16,689 bases of DNA from M30B19 sp041688615 (lineage in GTDB: Bacteria; Planctomycetota; Planctomycetia; Pirellulales; Pirellulaceae): NCBI GenBank assembly GCA_041688615.1, contig JBDNHU010000273.1, forward strand, positions 1-16,689, read 5' to 3'. Positions within the stretch are counted from its first letter, which is position 1, and each line of letters starts with the position of its first letter. Both the position numbers and the translations under genes were made by a program. The notes below the pieces were generated by a model, which saw only the letters and a program-made list of their open reading frames with translations, was not told the origin of the DNA and ran no database searches. This document shows positions 1 through 6,548 of this stretch, piece after piece.

Positions 1-45
1 CAATTTAGAAATTTTCTGCTTGGCCTGCAGTTACCTTAGGTACAC

Positions 46-91
46 AAAAAAACCTTGGCGAATCAATCGTGTTGCCACGCATTCGCCAAGG
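46..91 (-). terminator. Rho-independent terminator downstream of fba
   Basis: On the minus strand an 11-bp perfect stem (CCTTGGCGAAT at 91-81 pairing with ATTCGCCAAGG at 63-53) encloses a 17-nt loop and is followed at once by seven T residues (52-46). This is the classic intrinsic terminator layout. It lies about 170 nt past the aldolase stop codon and points the same way, so it most likely ends the fba transcript. The plus-strand side has only three T after the stem, so one-way action is favoured. Confidence 0.85.
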
Positions 92-262
92 TTTAACCGT
101 TTCATTCGATCGGCACCCTCGCTAAAGCCACCAATTTATTCGACGCTCCCGTTCGAAACACTTTCGTCGTCCCGTAAAAATCTTCGGACAACCTCCAGAA
201 TCAACGAACCCACATCGATGGCTAAGAGTCAAGCTGACCGCTTCCAAGAGATCGTGTTCCGA

Positions 263-1279
263 TTAACCTCGGACCAGCGAACCCATCTTGCTGGCATGGC
301 CAGCTTGCCCGAACGAAACCATGCGATCGATGCAAACTTGCTTCATCGCTTCGCGAGCAGGCTTCATGTAATCACGAGGATCAAACTTCTCGGGGTGCTG
401 CATCAAAACCTTGCGAATGGCCCCGGTGATGGCCAAGCGATTGTCGGTGTCGACGTTGATCTTGCGAACGCCCGAAGCAATGCCACGCTGAATTTCCTCT
501 ACCGGTACACCATAAGTTTGGCGAATCGATCCACCAAATTCGTTGATAATGTCTTGCAATTCCTGCGGCACGCTGCTGCTGCCGTGCATGACCAAGTGCG
601 TGTTAGGCAGTAGTTTGTGAATCGCGTCGATTCGATCCATCGCCAATACGTCACCGTCAGGCTTACGAGTAAACTTGTAAGCGCCGTGGCTGGTACCGAT
701 CGCAACCGCCAACGCATCCACTTTGGTGGCTTCGACAAATCGAGCCGCTTCTTCTGGGTCGGTCAACAATTGAGCGTGCGATAACTTACCTTCGGCTCCG
801 TGGCCATCTTCCGCTTCGCCCATGCCGCTTTCCAAAGAACCCAGGCAACCCAGTTCACCTTCAACACTGACACCACGGGCATGAGCCAATTCCACAACCT
901 TCTTGGTCACAGCCACGTTGTAATCAAAGTCAGCAGGAGTCTTGCCATCTTCTTGTAATGATCCGTCCATCATCACCGAAGTGAATCCGTTATCGATGGC
1001 ACTCATGCAAGTATCAGGGCTGTTGCCGTGATCTTGATGCATAACGATCGGAATGTGCGGATAAAGTTCAGCCGCCGCCAGCATCAAGTGACGCAAGTAA
1101 TTGTCTTGCGAATACGATCGCGCACCGCGAGATGCTTGAACAATCACCGGCGAATCAGTCGCTTGGGCTGCTTCCATGATCGATTGAATTTGTTCCATGT
1201 TGTTGACATTGAACGCAGCAACACCAAAGTTATTTTCAGCAGCATAGTCCAGAACGACGCGAAGTGGGACTAAAGGCAT
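263..1279 (-). CDS. fba: Class II fructose-1,6-bisphosphate aldolase
   Basis: Cytosolic zinc-dependent aldolase that cleaves or forms fructose 1,6-bisphosphate from dihydroxyacetone phosphate and glyceraldehyde 3-phosphate in glycolysis and gluconeogenesis. The 338-residue product resembles the Calvin-cycle subtype (CbbA-like, usually about 345 residues). Visible landmarks are the N-terminal GVAAFNVNN segment, HQDHGNS (catalytic Asp83, zinc ligand His84), VEGELG near residue 140, GTSHGAYKF with zinc ligand His198, VMHGSSS with zinc ligand His232, and the phosphate-binding NVDTDNR segment at 275-281. The open frame extends to 1435, but ATG at 1279 is preferred: AGGAGAG sits 6 nt upstream and the family homology begins there. 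It stands alone, followed by its own terminator. The subtype name alone does not imply carbon fixation, as no RuBisCO or other Calvin gene is visible here. Confidence 0.95.
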   Translation of the reverse strand: MPLVPLRVVLDYAAENNFGVAAFNVNNMEQIQSIMEAAQATDSPVIVQASRGARSYSQDNYLRHLMLAAAELYPHIPIVMHQDHGNSPDTCMSAIDNGFTSVMMDGSLQEDGKTPADFDYNVAVTKKVVELAHARGVSVEGELGCLGSLESGMGEAEDGHGAEGKLSHAQLLTDPEEAARFVEATKVDALAVAIGTSHGAYKFTRKPDGDVLAMDRIDAIHKLLPNTHLVMHGSSSVPQELQDIINEFGGSIRQTYGVPVEEIQRGIASGVRKINVDTDNRLAITGAIRKVLMQHPEKFDPRDYMKPAREAMKQVCIDRMVSFGQAGHASKMGSLVRG

Positions 1280-1285
1280 TTCAGG

Positions 1286-1292
1286 CTCTCCT
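1286..1292 (-). promoter_or_regulatory. Shine-Dalgarno site of fba
   Basis: AGGAGAG on the minus strand, 6 nt before ATG 1279. It decides the start against the 52-codon upstream extension of the same frame. Confidence 0.8.
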
Positions 1293-2010
1293 AGAGAGAA
1301 TAAAGTATGCAGAGAATGAAGTATCGTTAAGTAACGAAGCTGCTGGACGCGGGCAGACCGACGATCGGAATCACGTACCAGGTTGAATCTTTGCGTCCAA
1401 ACCTGCGCAGCAATGCAATGCCGGGCACTAAGCATTTAGGCCCGTCATTGGCACCCATTATTGCAAGATTTAGACTTCTCACAATGACACTTGATCAATA
1501 CCAGACGGGACAACCACGCCCCAATCCAAACCCTTGTAGCTTTTTGCGGACTGGCGAACCCTGAACGCGCACCGGTCGCAAACTTGCCAGCAATCGCCTG
1601 ACTAAGCAAATTTTCCAACCAGCCATTTGGCAGCGCACTCGATCGCTAGCTGCGACTGCCCAGATCCTTGCCTACAATCCCTTAAAGCAATTTAAGTGTC
1701 CCTAAAACTATCTCTAAGAAATACGATTCACCCAAAAGCAAACCAGCCCTGCGGATCACCCTTTCACTCCAATGGCCAAGTCGCGGCCGCGTCCGCCATC
1801 TAGCCAGGCACCTGTGAACTGCCCCAAGGCAGCAAGCATTCCAATTGCTCAAAGTCCACCCTTTCCTATCGCCCAAGTTGATTTCACGGAATTCTACTAG
1901 CAACCTGCAACCTGCAGCAAAAAATGCCAGCCGCCAACATTTCGCCAAACGCCACCGACTTGGTGAACCACTGGTCTTGCGACACGCCGTGTTTGCCCCC
2001 GAAATAAAGT

Positions 2011-2049
2011 CCAGCCAAGAATGCCAGCCAAGAATGCCAGCCAAGAATG
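2011..2049. repeat. Tandem repeat, 13 bp x 3
   Basis: Three perfect head-to-tail copies of CCAGCCAAGAATG at 2011-2023, 2024-2036 and 2037-2049. The period is not a multiple of three, which argues against the overlapping open frames being coding. Confidence 0.95.
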
Positions 2050-2204
2050 TCGGCCATGCCAAGTAAGATTCGGGAGAGAGAATTTGAGGACAAAGATTCA
2101 TGCACGCAAGTCAGTAAATCGGCGGCAGATAGCAACCGACGCTGGCATGATCAGAAAGTCGGCCTTCCTGTCTAGGAAAACCCTGCACTTGGAGGAAGCC
2201 CAGA

Positions 2205-2263
2205 GAAGAAGGCTTTCGGGAAGAAGGCTTTCGGGAAGAAGGCTTTCGGGAAGAAGGCTCTGG
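2205..2263. repeat. Tandem repeat, 15 bp x 3.9
   Basis: Three perfect copies of GAAGAAGGCTTTCGG (2205-2249) and a fourth diverged partial copy, ending about 50 bp from the 3' end of tRNA-His. Confidence 0.95.
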
Positions 2264-2313
2264 TGCAAAACAAGCCAGCGAATTGAGAAAATTCGACTGC
2301 CGTTTATAAAAAG

Positions 2314-2388
2314 GGTGGAAGAGGGGACTCGAACCCCCGACATCTAGAATCACAATCTAGCGCTCTAACCAACTGAGCTACATCCACC
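2314..2388 (-). tRNA. tRNA-His(GTG)
   Basis: Histidine tRNA, read on the minus strand from G-1 at 2388 to position 73 at 2314. The cloverleaf is clear: D-arm TAGCTCAGTTGGTTAGAGC, anticodon stem CTAGA/TCTAG around loop TTGTGAT with anticodon GTG (plus-strand CAC at 2351-2353), and T-arm GGGGG-TTCGAGT-CCCCT. The extra 5' G-1 opposite C73, the hallmark of tRNA-His, is encoded. The acceptor stem has a T6:T67 mismatch. CCA is not encoded in full (the next bases are C then TTTTT), so it must be added by nucleotidyltransferase. The T run just after the acceptor stem may help end transcription. Confidence 0.97.
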
Positions 2389-2415
2389 ATCTGATTTAGC
2401 GAATCAAACTATTTC

Positions 2416-2442
2416 GCTGCCACTGCTGCCACTGCTGCCACT
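2416..2442. repeat. Tandem repeat, 9 bp x 3
   Basis: Three perfect copies of GCTGCCACT, 28 bp upstream of the 5' end of tRNA-His, where its promoter would be expected. Any copy change would alter the distance to elements further upstream. Confidence 0.9.
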
Positions 2443-2518
2443 GCCGATTCACCTAAACAATTCAACAGCTACTTATCTGCCCCCGCGGGAATTCACCCGA
2501 GCCGATTCACCCATCCAA

Positions 2519-2591
2519 CTGGATCACCGGCCGCTGCCCTGGATCACCGGCCGCTGCCCTGGATCACCGGCCGCTGCCCTGGATCACTGGC
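2519..2591. repeat. Tandem repeat, 20 bp x 3.6
   Basis: Three perfect copies of CTGGATCACCGGCCGCTGCC (2519-2538, 2539-2558, 2559-2578) followed by a partial, diverged fourth copy. This is the longest unit in the window. There are no spacers between copies, so it is not a CRISPR array. Confidence 0.95.
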
Positions 2592-3020
2592 TTAAAGCTA
2601 AGGCAACTGACCTGCTTTCACAGATCTCATCAGCTTTCGCCCCGTGGGAAATTCTGCGAACTCGTGATTAAGCCAAAATTTAACCGTAGTTGGGTTGCCG
2701 GTCAACGGCTTAGAATACAGTTTTACGCGGTTGCTTCCCAGAAATCCTACCCGCAACGGTCCCAAGTCGCATCATCCACTCGACTATCCCGGGCCCGAAC
2801 AATCGTTCGCACCCTGCACCATCGCTTGTAGAAGCTGAATTTCCCGCCAATCTAACTGGCCACCGCACCTCACGGCCGCAACCAGCGCTGACCCAGGGTT
2901 TTGTCGCAGCGGACTGGACGTCTTGGCCCGTCAACACAAACCAAGACCAGACACTAAGGTCAAATGTTCGCGGCGATACTGAATTTTCGTGAAGACCAGT
3001 CGACTTAACTTCAGGGTACA

Positions 3021-4574
3021 ATGATGGGTTCACCCATCCAACCACGTTCAGCTTTATCAGGATTCCTTCGAGTGCCCTTGCCCGATTCCTTCGCGATTAG
3101 CCCTTTTGAACGATTGCAATTCTGGGAGACACAATCCGGTTCACCCAATCAAATTGTTGCTGTATTGGATCTCAAGGGTCAATTGAATCCCGAACTGCTG
3201 CTGGACGCGTTACACAAGGTTATAGCCCGCCACCCGCTTTTGACTTCCGTCCTGAAAACGAAAAACGAACGCCCACTTCACTGGCAAGTTACCGACCTTC
3301 GCAGTTTGCAAGCGAACTTCCACCCGGTCGCGGATGACGCGGCACCGCTTGCTGGTGACACCTTACCGCCTTTGCCCCCGATGCAATTGACCGACGGCAT
3401 AGGTGTCCGCTTCAACGTCTGGCATAGCCCGTCGCGATGCCGTTGGATTTTACAGACGCACCATGCCAATTGTGACGGTGTGAGCGGCATTCAGCTTATT
3501 CGAGAACTGCTGAAAGTTTATCACTGGCTTTGCCAACAATCCAACGACGCACAATCCAACGACGCACAATCGGATTCACCCTTCCCGCTTCGCCCGCTGC
3601 AACCCGAACGCCTGCTTAATCGAGGTCGCTGGGTGCGTTGGGATTGGTATTCGCTTTGGAAGTTGCCCATCCAACTGATTGGTCTGTTTGGTGCTACGAA
3701 ATTCCTGCTACGAAGTCCTGTCCAATTGACCGCCGCAACCTCACTGTCTTCCCAAACCGACCCCAGCAAGTCCCTTCCTAACCATTCGTTATCCGCCGAT
3801 TCCAACTCATCCAAACCCGCTGGCAAAGACACCACTTCGAACCATGCCAACACTGTTACGGACGATGCTACCAGCGATCCAACGCTGCAACTTGCCTGCC
3901 AGCACGCACAGCTTTCGCTGTCTCAAACCAAACGTCTACGCGATTTATCTCGCGGTTGGAATGTTACCGTCAATTCACTTCTGCTTTCACACTGGCTGAT
4001 TGCGTTAGACCATCTGCGACAGGACCAGCAACGTGTTGGACAAAGAGACTGGTATCGTTTGATGATCCCGGTTAACCAACGACAAGCATCTGACATTTCC
4101 TTGCCCGCGTGCAATCGCGTCAGCATCGTTTACATCGATCGGCGAACCAGCGAACTGGGCTTCCCCGAACGATTGACCGAGGGCATCAATTTCGAGATGC
4201 ACGTGATGCGTCGCTTCGGTTTGACTCGTACGTTTCTATTTGCATTGGACGTCTTTGCTTGGGTGCCGGGCTTGTTTCGACTTCATTGTCGGCGAAAAAA
4301 CTGTTGGGCCACCAGCTACGTTACCAATCTTGGACCCGCATTGGATCGGTTACAAACCCCGGTTGATGAAACAGGGCAAGCAAAAGTGGGCGGCCTTACC
4401 CTGGAATCCGTCCGCCTATTGCCGCCCCTGCGACATGGCACCCCCATCGCATTAGCGGTATGCCAATACGCCAAACGTCTTAGTTTTACCGTCCATTACC
4501 GCCCCGAAGTCATTTCCCAGAAACAGGCGGAATCGACCTTGAATCGATTCCTAAATCGTCTTCGGACCCTTTGA
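3021..4574 (+). CDS. Stand-alone condensation-domain-like acyltransferase
   Basis: A 517-residue protein with the signature of the CoA-dependent acyltransferase/condensation superfamily (NRPS C domains, PapA-like and alcohol acetyltransferases). HHANCDG at 147-153 matches HHxxxDG, in which the second His is the general base. The N-terminal SPFERLQFWE and the segment DALHKVIARHPLLTSVL are typical of these folds, and in the C-terminal lobe MIPVNQR and TNLGPALDR resemble conserved strand and latch motifs. No carrier, adenylation or signal region is seen, so it is probably a free cytosolic enzyme making an ester or amide; the substrate is unknown. A Ser/Thr/Asn-rich linker near 235-285 separates the lobes, and a duplicated SNDAQ lies at 174-183. 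Start: ATG 3021 or ATG 3024, after an in-frame TAA at 3006-3008; AGGG at 3013-3016 is spaced better for 3024. The sulfatase follows after 63 bp. Confidence 0.75.
   Translation: MMGSPIQPRSALSGFLRVPLPDSFAISPFERLQFWETQSGSPNQIVAVLDLKGQLNPELLLDALHKVIARHPLLTSVLKTKNERPLHWQVTDLRSLQANFHPVADDAAPLAGDTLPPLPPMQLTDGIGVRFNVWHSPSRCRWILQTHHANCDGVSGIQLIRELLKVYHWLCQQSNDAQSNDAQSDSPFPLRPLQPERLLNRGRWVRWDWYSLWKLPIQLIGLFGATKFLLRSPVQLTAATSLSSQTDPSKSLPNHSLSADSNSSKPAGKDTTSNHANTVTDDATSDPTLQLACQHAQLSLSQTKRLRDLSRGWNVTVNSLLLSHWLIALDHLRQDQQRVGQRDWYRLMIPVNQRQASDISLPACNRVSIVYIDRRTSELGFPERLTEGINFEMHVMRRFGLTRTFLFALDVFAWVPGLFRLHCRRKNCWATSYVTNLGPALDRLQTPVDETGQAKVGGLTLESVRLLPPLRHGTPIALAVCQYAKRLSFTVHYRPEVISQKQAESTLNRFLNRLRTL
3537..3566 (+). 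repeat. In-frame coding tandem repeat, 15 bp x 2
   Basis: Two perfect copies of CAATCCAACGACGCA inside the acyltransferase gene, giving the duplicated residues QSNDA-QSNDA just after the HHxxxDG helix. The period is a multiple of three, so the frame is preserved. Confidence 0.9.
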
Positions 4575-4596
4575 CTTTCGCTGCACGCCTGTCTGA

Positions 4597-4613
4597 AAAT
4601 CGGCGACCGATTT
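4597..4613 (+). other. Small hairpin between acyltransferase and sulfatase genes
   Basis: AAATCGG-CGA-CCGATTT, a 7-bp perfect stem with a 3-nt loop, in the 63-bp gap between the two plus-strand genes. No T run follows, so it is not a canonical terminator. It could stabilise or process a shared transcript, or be chance. Confidence 0.35.
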
Positions 4614-4637
4614 CGCTTCTCCCCCGGAATTCACTCG

Positions 4638-6260
4638 ATGCCTAAACCACAACCACTCACCGCCAGCCAGTTAAACCCACTGCTCAACTCGGTTCCCAAG
4701 GTGGAACCCGTCGGCAAAGTTGCACTGGGTCAAACCAAACCCAACACTTTAGGCATTCCAGTCTGCTGGATCGCGGCGCTAACAATTCTGGCGGTCATCT
4801 TCCCTACCGCCAGTCAATGCAAAGCTGGACAAACCACCACATTACCTGGAACTGCACATAGCATTGCGACGCCAAAGCAGTCGCTTGGCTCCAACAATCC
4901 TGCGACACTAACCCAGTCCGCAAAGCCGCAACGACATCCTAATGTGGTCTTGTTCTTGGTCGACGACCTGGGCGTCATGGATGTCGGATGTTACGGCAGT
5001 CCCTTCCATCAGACGCCCAACATCGACGCCTTGGCCGGCCAAGGCATTCGCTTCACCGCAGCTTATGCAGCGGCTTCGGTTTGTTCGCCGACCCGCGCCA
5101 GTATCATGACGGGACAACATCCGGTCCGAGTCGACATCACCGATTGGATTCCTGGCAACCATTCCAATGGACGCATGCTGGAAACACCGCAAGATCGCTC
5201 ATTCCTGCCTCTGGAACATACGACTTTGGCCGAAGCGTTTAAACAAGCCCAGTACAAGACTTTTTTCGCTGGAAAGTGGCATTTAGGCGGTGCCCAGTAT
5301 GCCCCCGACAAACAGGGCTTTGACGTCTACTTTGATCCGCATCACAATCCTGAGAAAGGCCAGCCGGCCAATCAGCCAGTGGGCAACGATCGCCCACATG
5401 CATCACGAGTCCTGACCCAACAAGCGATCGATTTTATGCGGCAAGCAGACCAGCAACCGTTCTTTGCGATGATCTCCTATTTTGATGTGCACACCCCCAT
5501 CATCCCTGAAAACGATTATCTGGCACACTATCAAAACGCAGCGAAACAGATTCCCGACGTGGAACCAATTCGGGAACATCAAGGAAAAAGCCGAGCGATC
5601 CAGAACAATCCACAGTATGCTTCGATGGTTAGCGCCGTCGACGAAAGTGTTGGCAAGGTCATGGACTATTTGACCAACGCCAACCAACGTGAAAATACGA
5701 TCGTGGTTTTCTTTTCCGACAACGGCGGACTTTGCACGTTACGCAACCCGGGACCCACTTCGAATTTACCCTTGCGTAGCGGCAAAGGCTGGCTGTACGA
5801 AGGTGGCATTCGAGTCCCCATGATTGTGGCAGGCGTCTTAGGTTCAAAACCCGGGACAACCTGCCAAGTCCCCTTGGTTAGCACCGATCTTTATCCCACA
5901 CTTCTGGCATTAGCCAATGTCCCATGCGACATGCAACAAGCCCAAGACGGTGCCGACCTGTCGCACGTCATTCAAGGAATAGCCGGCCAAAGTGAGCCCG
6001 CTGCGATCTATTGGCACTACCCGCACTATCACGGTTCTACCTGGACGCCCGGGGCTGCCATTCGCAGCGGTGACTGGAAACTGATCCATTTTTACGAATC
6101 GGGAGTCAGCGAACTCTACAACCTGAAGACTGATCCGGGCGAACAATCCAACTTAGCCCAACAACAGCCCCAAACCGCTACCAAGCTGTTAGCTAACTTG
6201 CAAGCCTGGCAGGACAGAATGGGCGCGAAAATACCCAAACCCTATCAACAGAAAGAATAG
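4638..6260 (+). CDS. Exported type I (formylglycine) sulfatase
   Basis: Hydrolyses sulfate esters, in this group often on marine polysaccharides. The 540-residue product contains the sulfatase motif CSPTR at 149-153, in which Cys149 would be oxidised to formylglycine by a maturase not present in this window. Metal-binding and catalytic landmarks are VDDLG (Asp109, Asp110), GKWHLGG (Lys213, His215), DVHTP (His285), FSDNGG (Asp361, Asn362) and the downstream RSGKGWLYEGGIRVP with Lys383. Residues 39-57 form a hydrophobic helix after a 38-residue leader, consistent with a long planctomycete-type signal sequence or an N-terminal anchor; the mature domain begins near residue 97. The SQC at 59-61 is a poor lipobox. 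ATG 4638 is the only ATG upstream of the helix, and the ribosome binding site is weak. The specific substrate cannot be read from the sequence. It may be co-transcribed with the acyltransferase. Confidence 0.93.
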   Translation: MPKPQPLTASQLNPLLNSVPKVEPVGKVALGQTKPNTLGIPVCWIAALTILAVIFPTASQCKAGQTTTLPGTAHSIATPKQSLGSNNPATLTQSAKPQRHPNVVLFLVDDLGVMDVGCYGSPFHQTPNIDALAGQGIRFTAAYAAASVCSPTRASIMTGQHPVRVDITDWIPGNHSNGRMLETPQDRSFLPLEHTTLAEAFKQAQYKTFFAGKWHLGGAQYAPDKQGFDVYFDPHHNPEKGQPANQPVGNDRPHASRVLTQQAIDFMRQADQQPFFAMISYFDVHTPIIPENDYLAHYQNAAKQIPDVEPIREHQGKSRAIQNNPQYASMVSAVDESVGKVMDYLTNANQRENTIVVFFSDNGGLCTLRNPGPTSNLPLRSGKGWLYEGGIRVPMIVAGVLGSKPGTTCQVPLVSTDLYPTLLALANVPCDMQQAQDGADLSHVIQGIAGQSEPAAIYWHYPHYHGSTWTPGAAIRSGDWKLIHFYESGVSELYNLKTDPGEQSNLAQQQPQTATKLLANLQAWQDRMGAKIPKPYQQKE

Positions 6261-6270
6261 ACCCCAACAC

Positions 6271-6338
6271 ACCTACACACCTACACACCTACACACCTAC
6301 ACATTTAATACCTACACATTTAACACCTACACATTTTA
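6271..6338. repeat. Compound tandem repeat, 8 bp x 4 then 15 bp x 3
   Basis: Starting 10 bp after the sulfatase stop, ACCTACAC is repeated four times (6271-6302). The last copy also begins a 15-bp unit ACCTACACATTTAAT repeated about three times with small changes (6295-6309, 6310-6324, 6325-6338). The longer unit appears to have grown from the shorter one. Confidence 0.93.
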
Positions 6339-6370
6339 CACCGCCGCCCTCAACAATCTTCAATCCAAAA

Positions 6371-6400
6371 GACAGCCCAGTAGACAGCCCAGTAGATAGC
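6371..6400. repeat. Tandem repeat, 12 bp x 2.5
   Basis: Two perfect copies of GACAGCCCAGTA and a diverged half copy, in the convergent gap between the sulfatase and the leucine-rich-repeat protein genes. Confidence 0.85.
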
Positions 6401-6488
6401 TTGCCGTGCAAATCAGCCCGGGTCCTAACACCTAGGCTCAACGACAGGCTGAACGCCAAGTTAAACGCTCGGCGATAAACGAAGTTGA

Positions 6489-6540
6489 CCCCATGATTCA
6501 ACCCCATGATTCAACCCCATGATTCAACCCCATGATTCAA
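6489..6540. repeat. Tandem repeat, 13 bp x 4, perfect
   Basis: Four identical copies of CCCCATGATTCAA, ending 8 bp before the stop codon of the minus-strand membrane protein gene (6549). On the transcribed strand it forms the start of that gene's 3' untranslated region. Perfect identity suggests recent expansion. Confidence 0.95.
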
Positions 6541-6548
6541 CGGACTTC

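Larger units (their letters stand above)
1293..2313. other. Intergenic region without an intact gene
   Basis: About 1 kb between the aldolase start and tRNA-His. Open frames exist on both strands (for example minus 1682-2101 and 1884-2135, plus 1845-2066), but none has a ribosome binding site or clear family match, and two cross a 13-bp array whose period would break a reading frame. The minus strand at 1926-2015 encodes a segment (WFTKSVAFGEML with a preceding hydrophobic stretch) faintly like DoxX-family membrane proteins, so a decayed gene is possible. Two tandem arrays are listed separately. Confidence 0.5.
2389..3020. other. Intergenic region with tandem repeats
   Basis: 632 bp between tRNA-His and the condensation-domain gene. 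It holds the 9-bp and 20-bp arrays listed below. I see no credible coding frame: the minus frame 2710-3045 has no ribosome binding site or recognisable family. The promoters for the tRNA (leftward) and the acyltransferase (rightward) should lie here, but I could not identify a convincing -35/-10 pair. Confidence 0.6.

Noticed and set aside
20..613. Plus-strand open frame of 197 codons at the left edge
   Set aside because: It runs antisense across the aldolase gene and through the terminator stem, with no ribosome site or family match; the aldolase is unambiguous.
1280..1435. 52-codon N-terminal extension of the aldolase
   Set aside because: AGGAGAG with 6-nt spacing precedes ATG 1279, and the conserved family sequence starts there; the extension is not aldolase-like.
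2021..2347. Plus-strand open frame ending in the tRNA region
   Set aside because: It crosses two tandem arrays, and its end (EEGTRTPDI) is a known artefact of reading through a tRNA T-arm on the opposite strand.
2519..2591. 20-bp repeats as a CRISPR array
   Set aside because: Copies are directly adjacent with no spacers, and no cas gene is nearby.
6289..6507. Minus-strand frame with repeated GVKCVG residues
   Set aside because: It is a translation of the 8/15-bp array in a convergent gap; no ribosome site.
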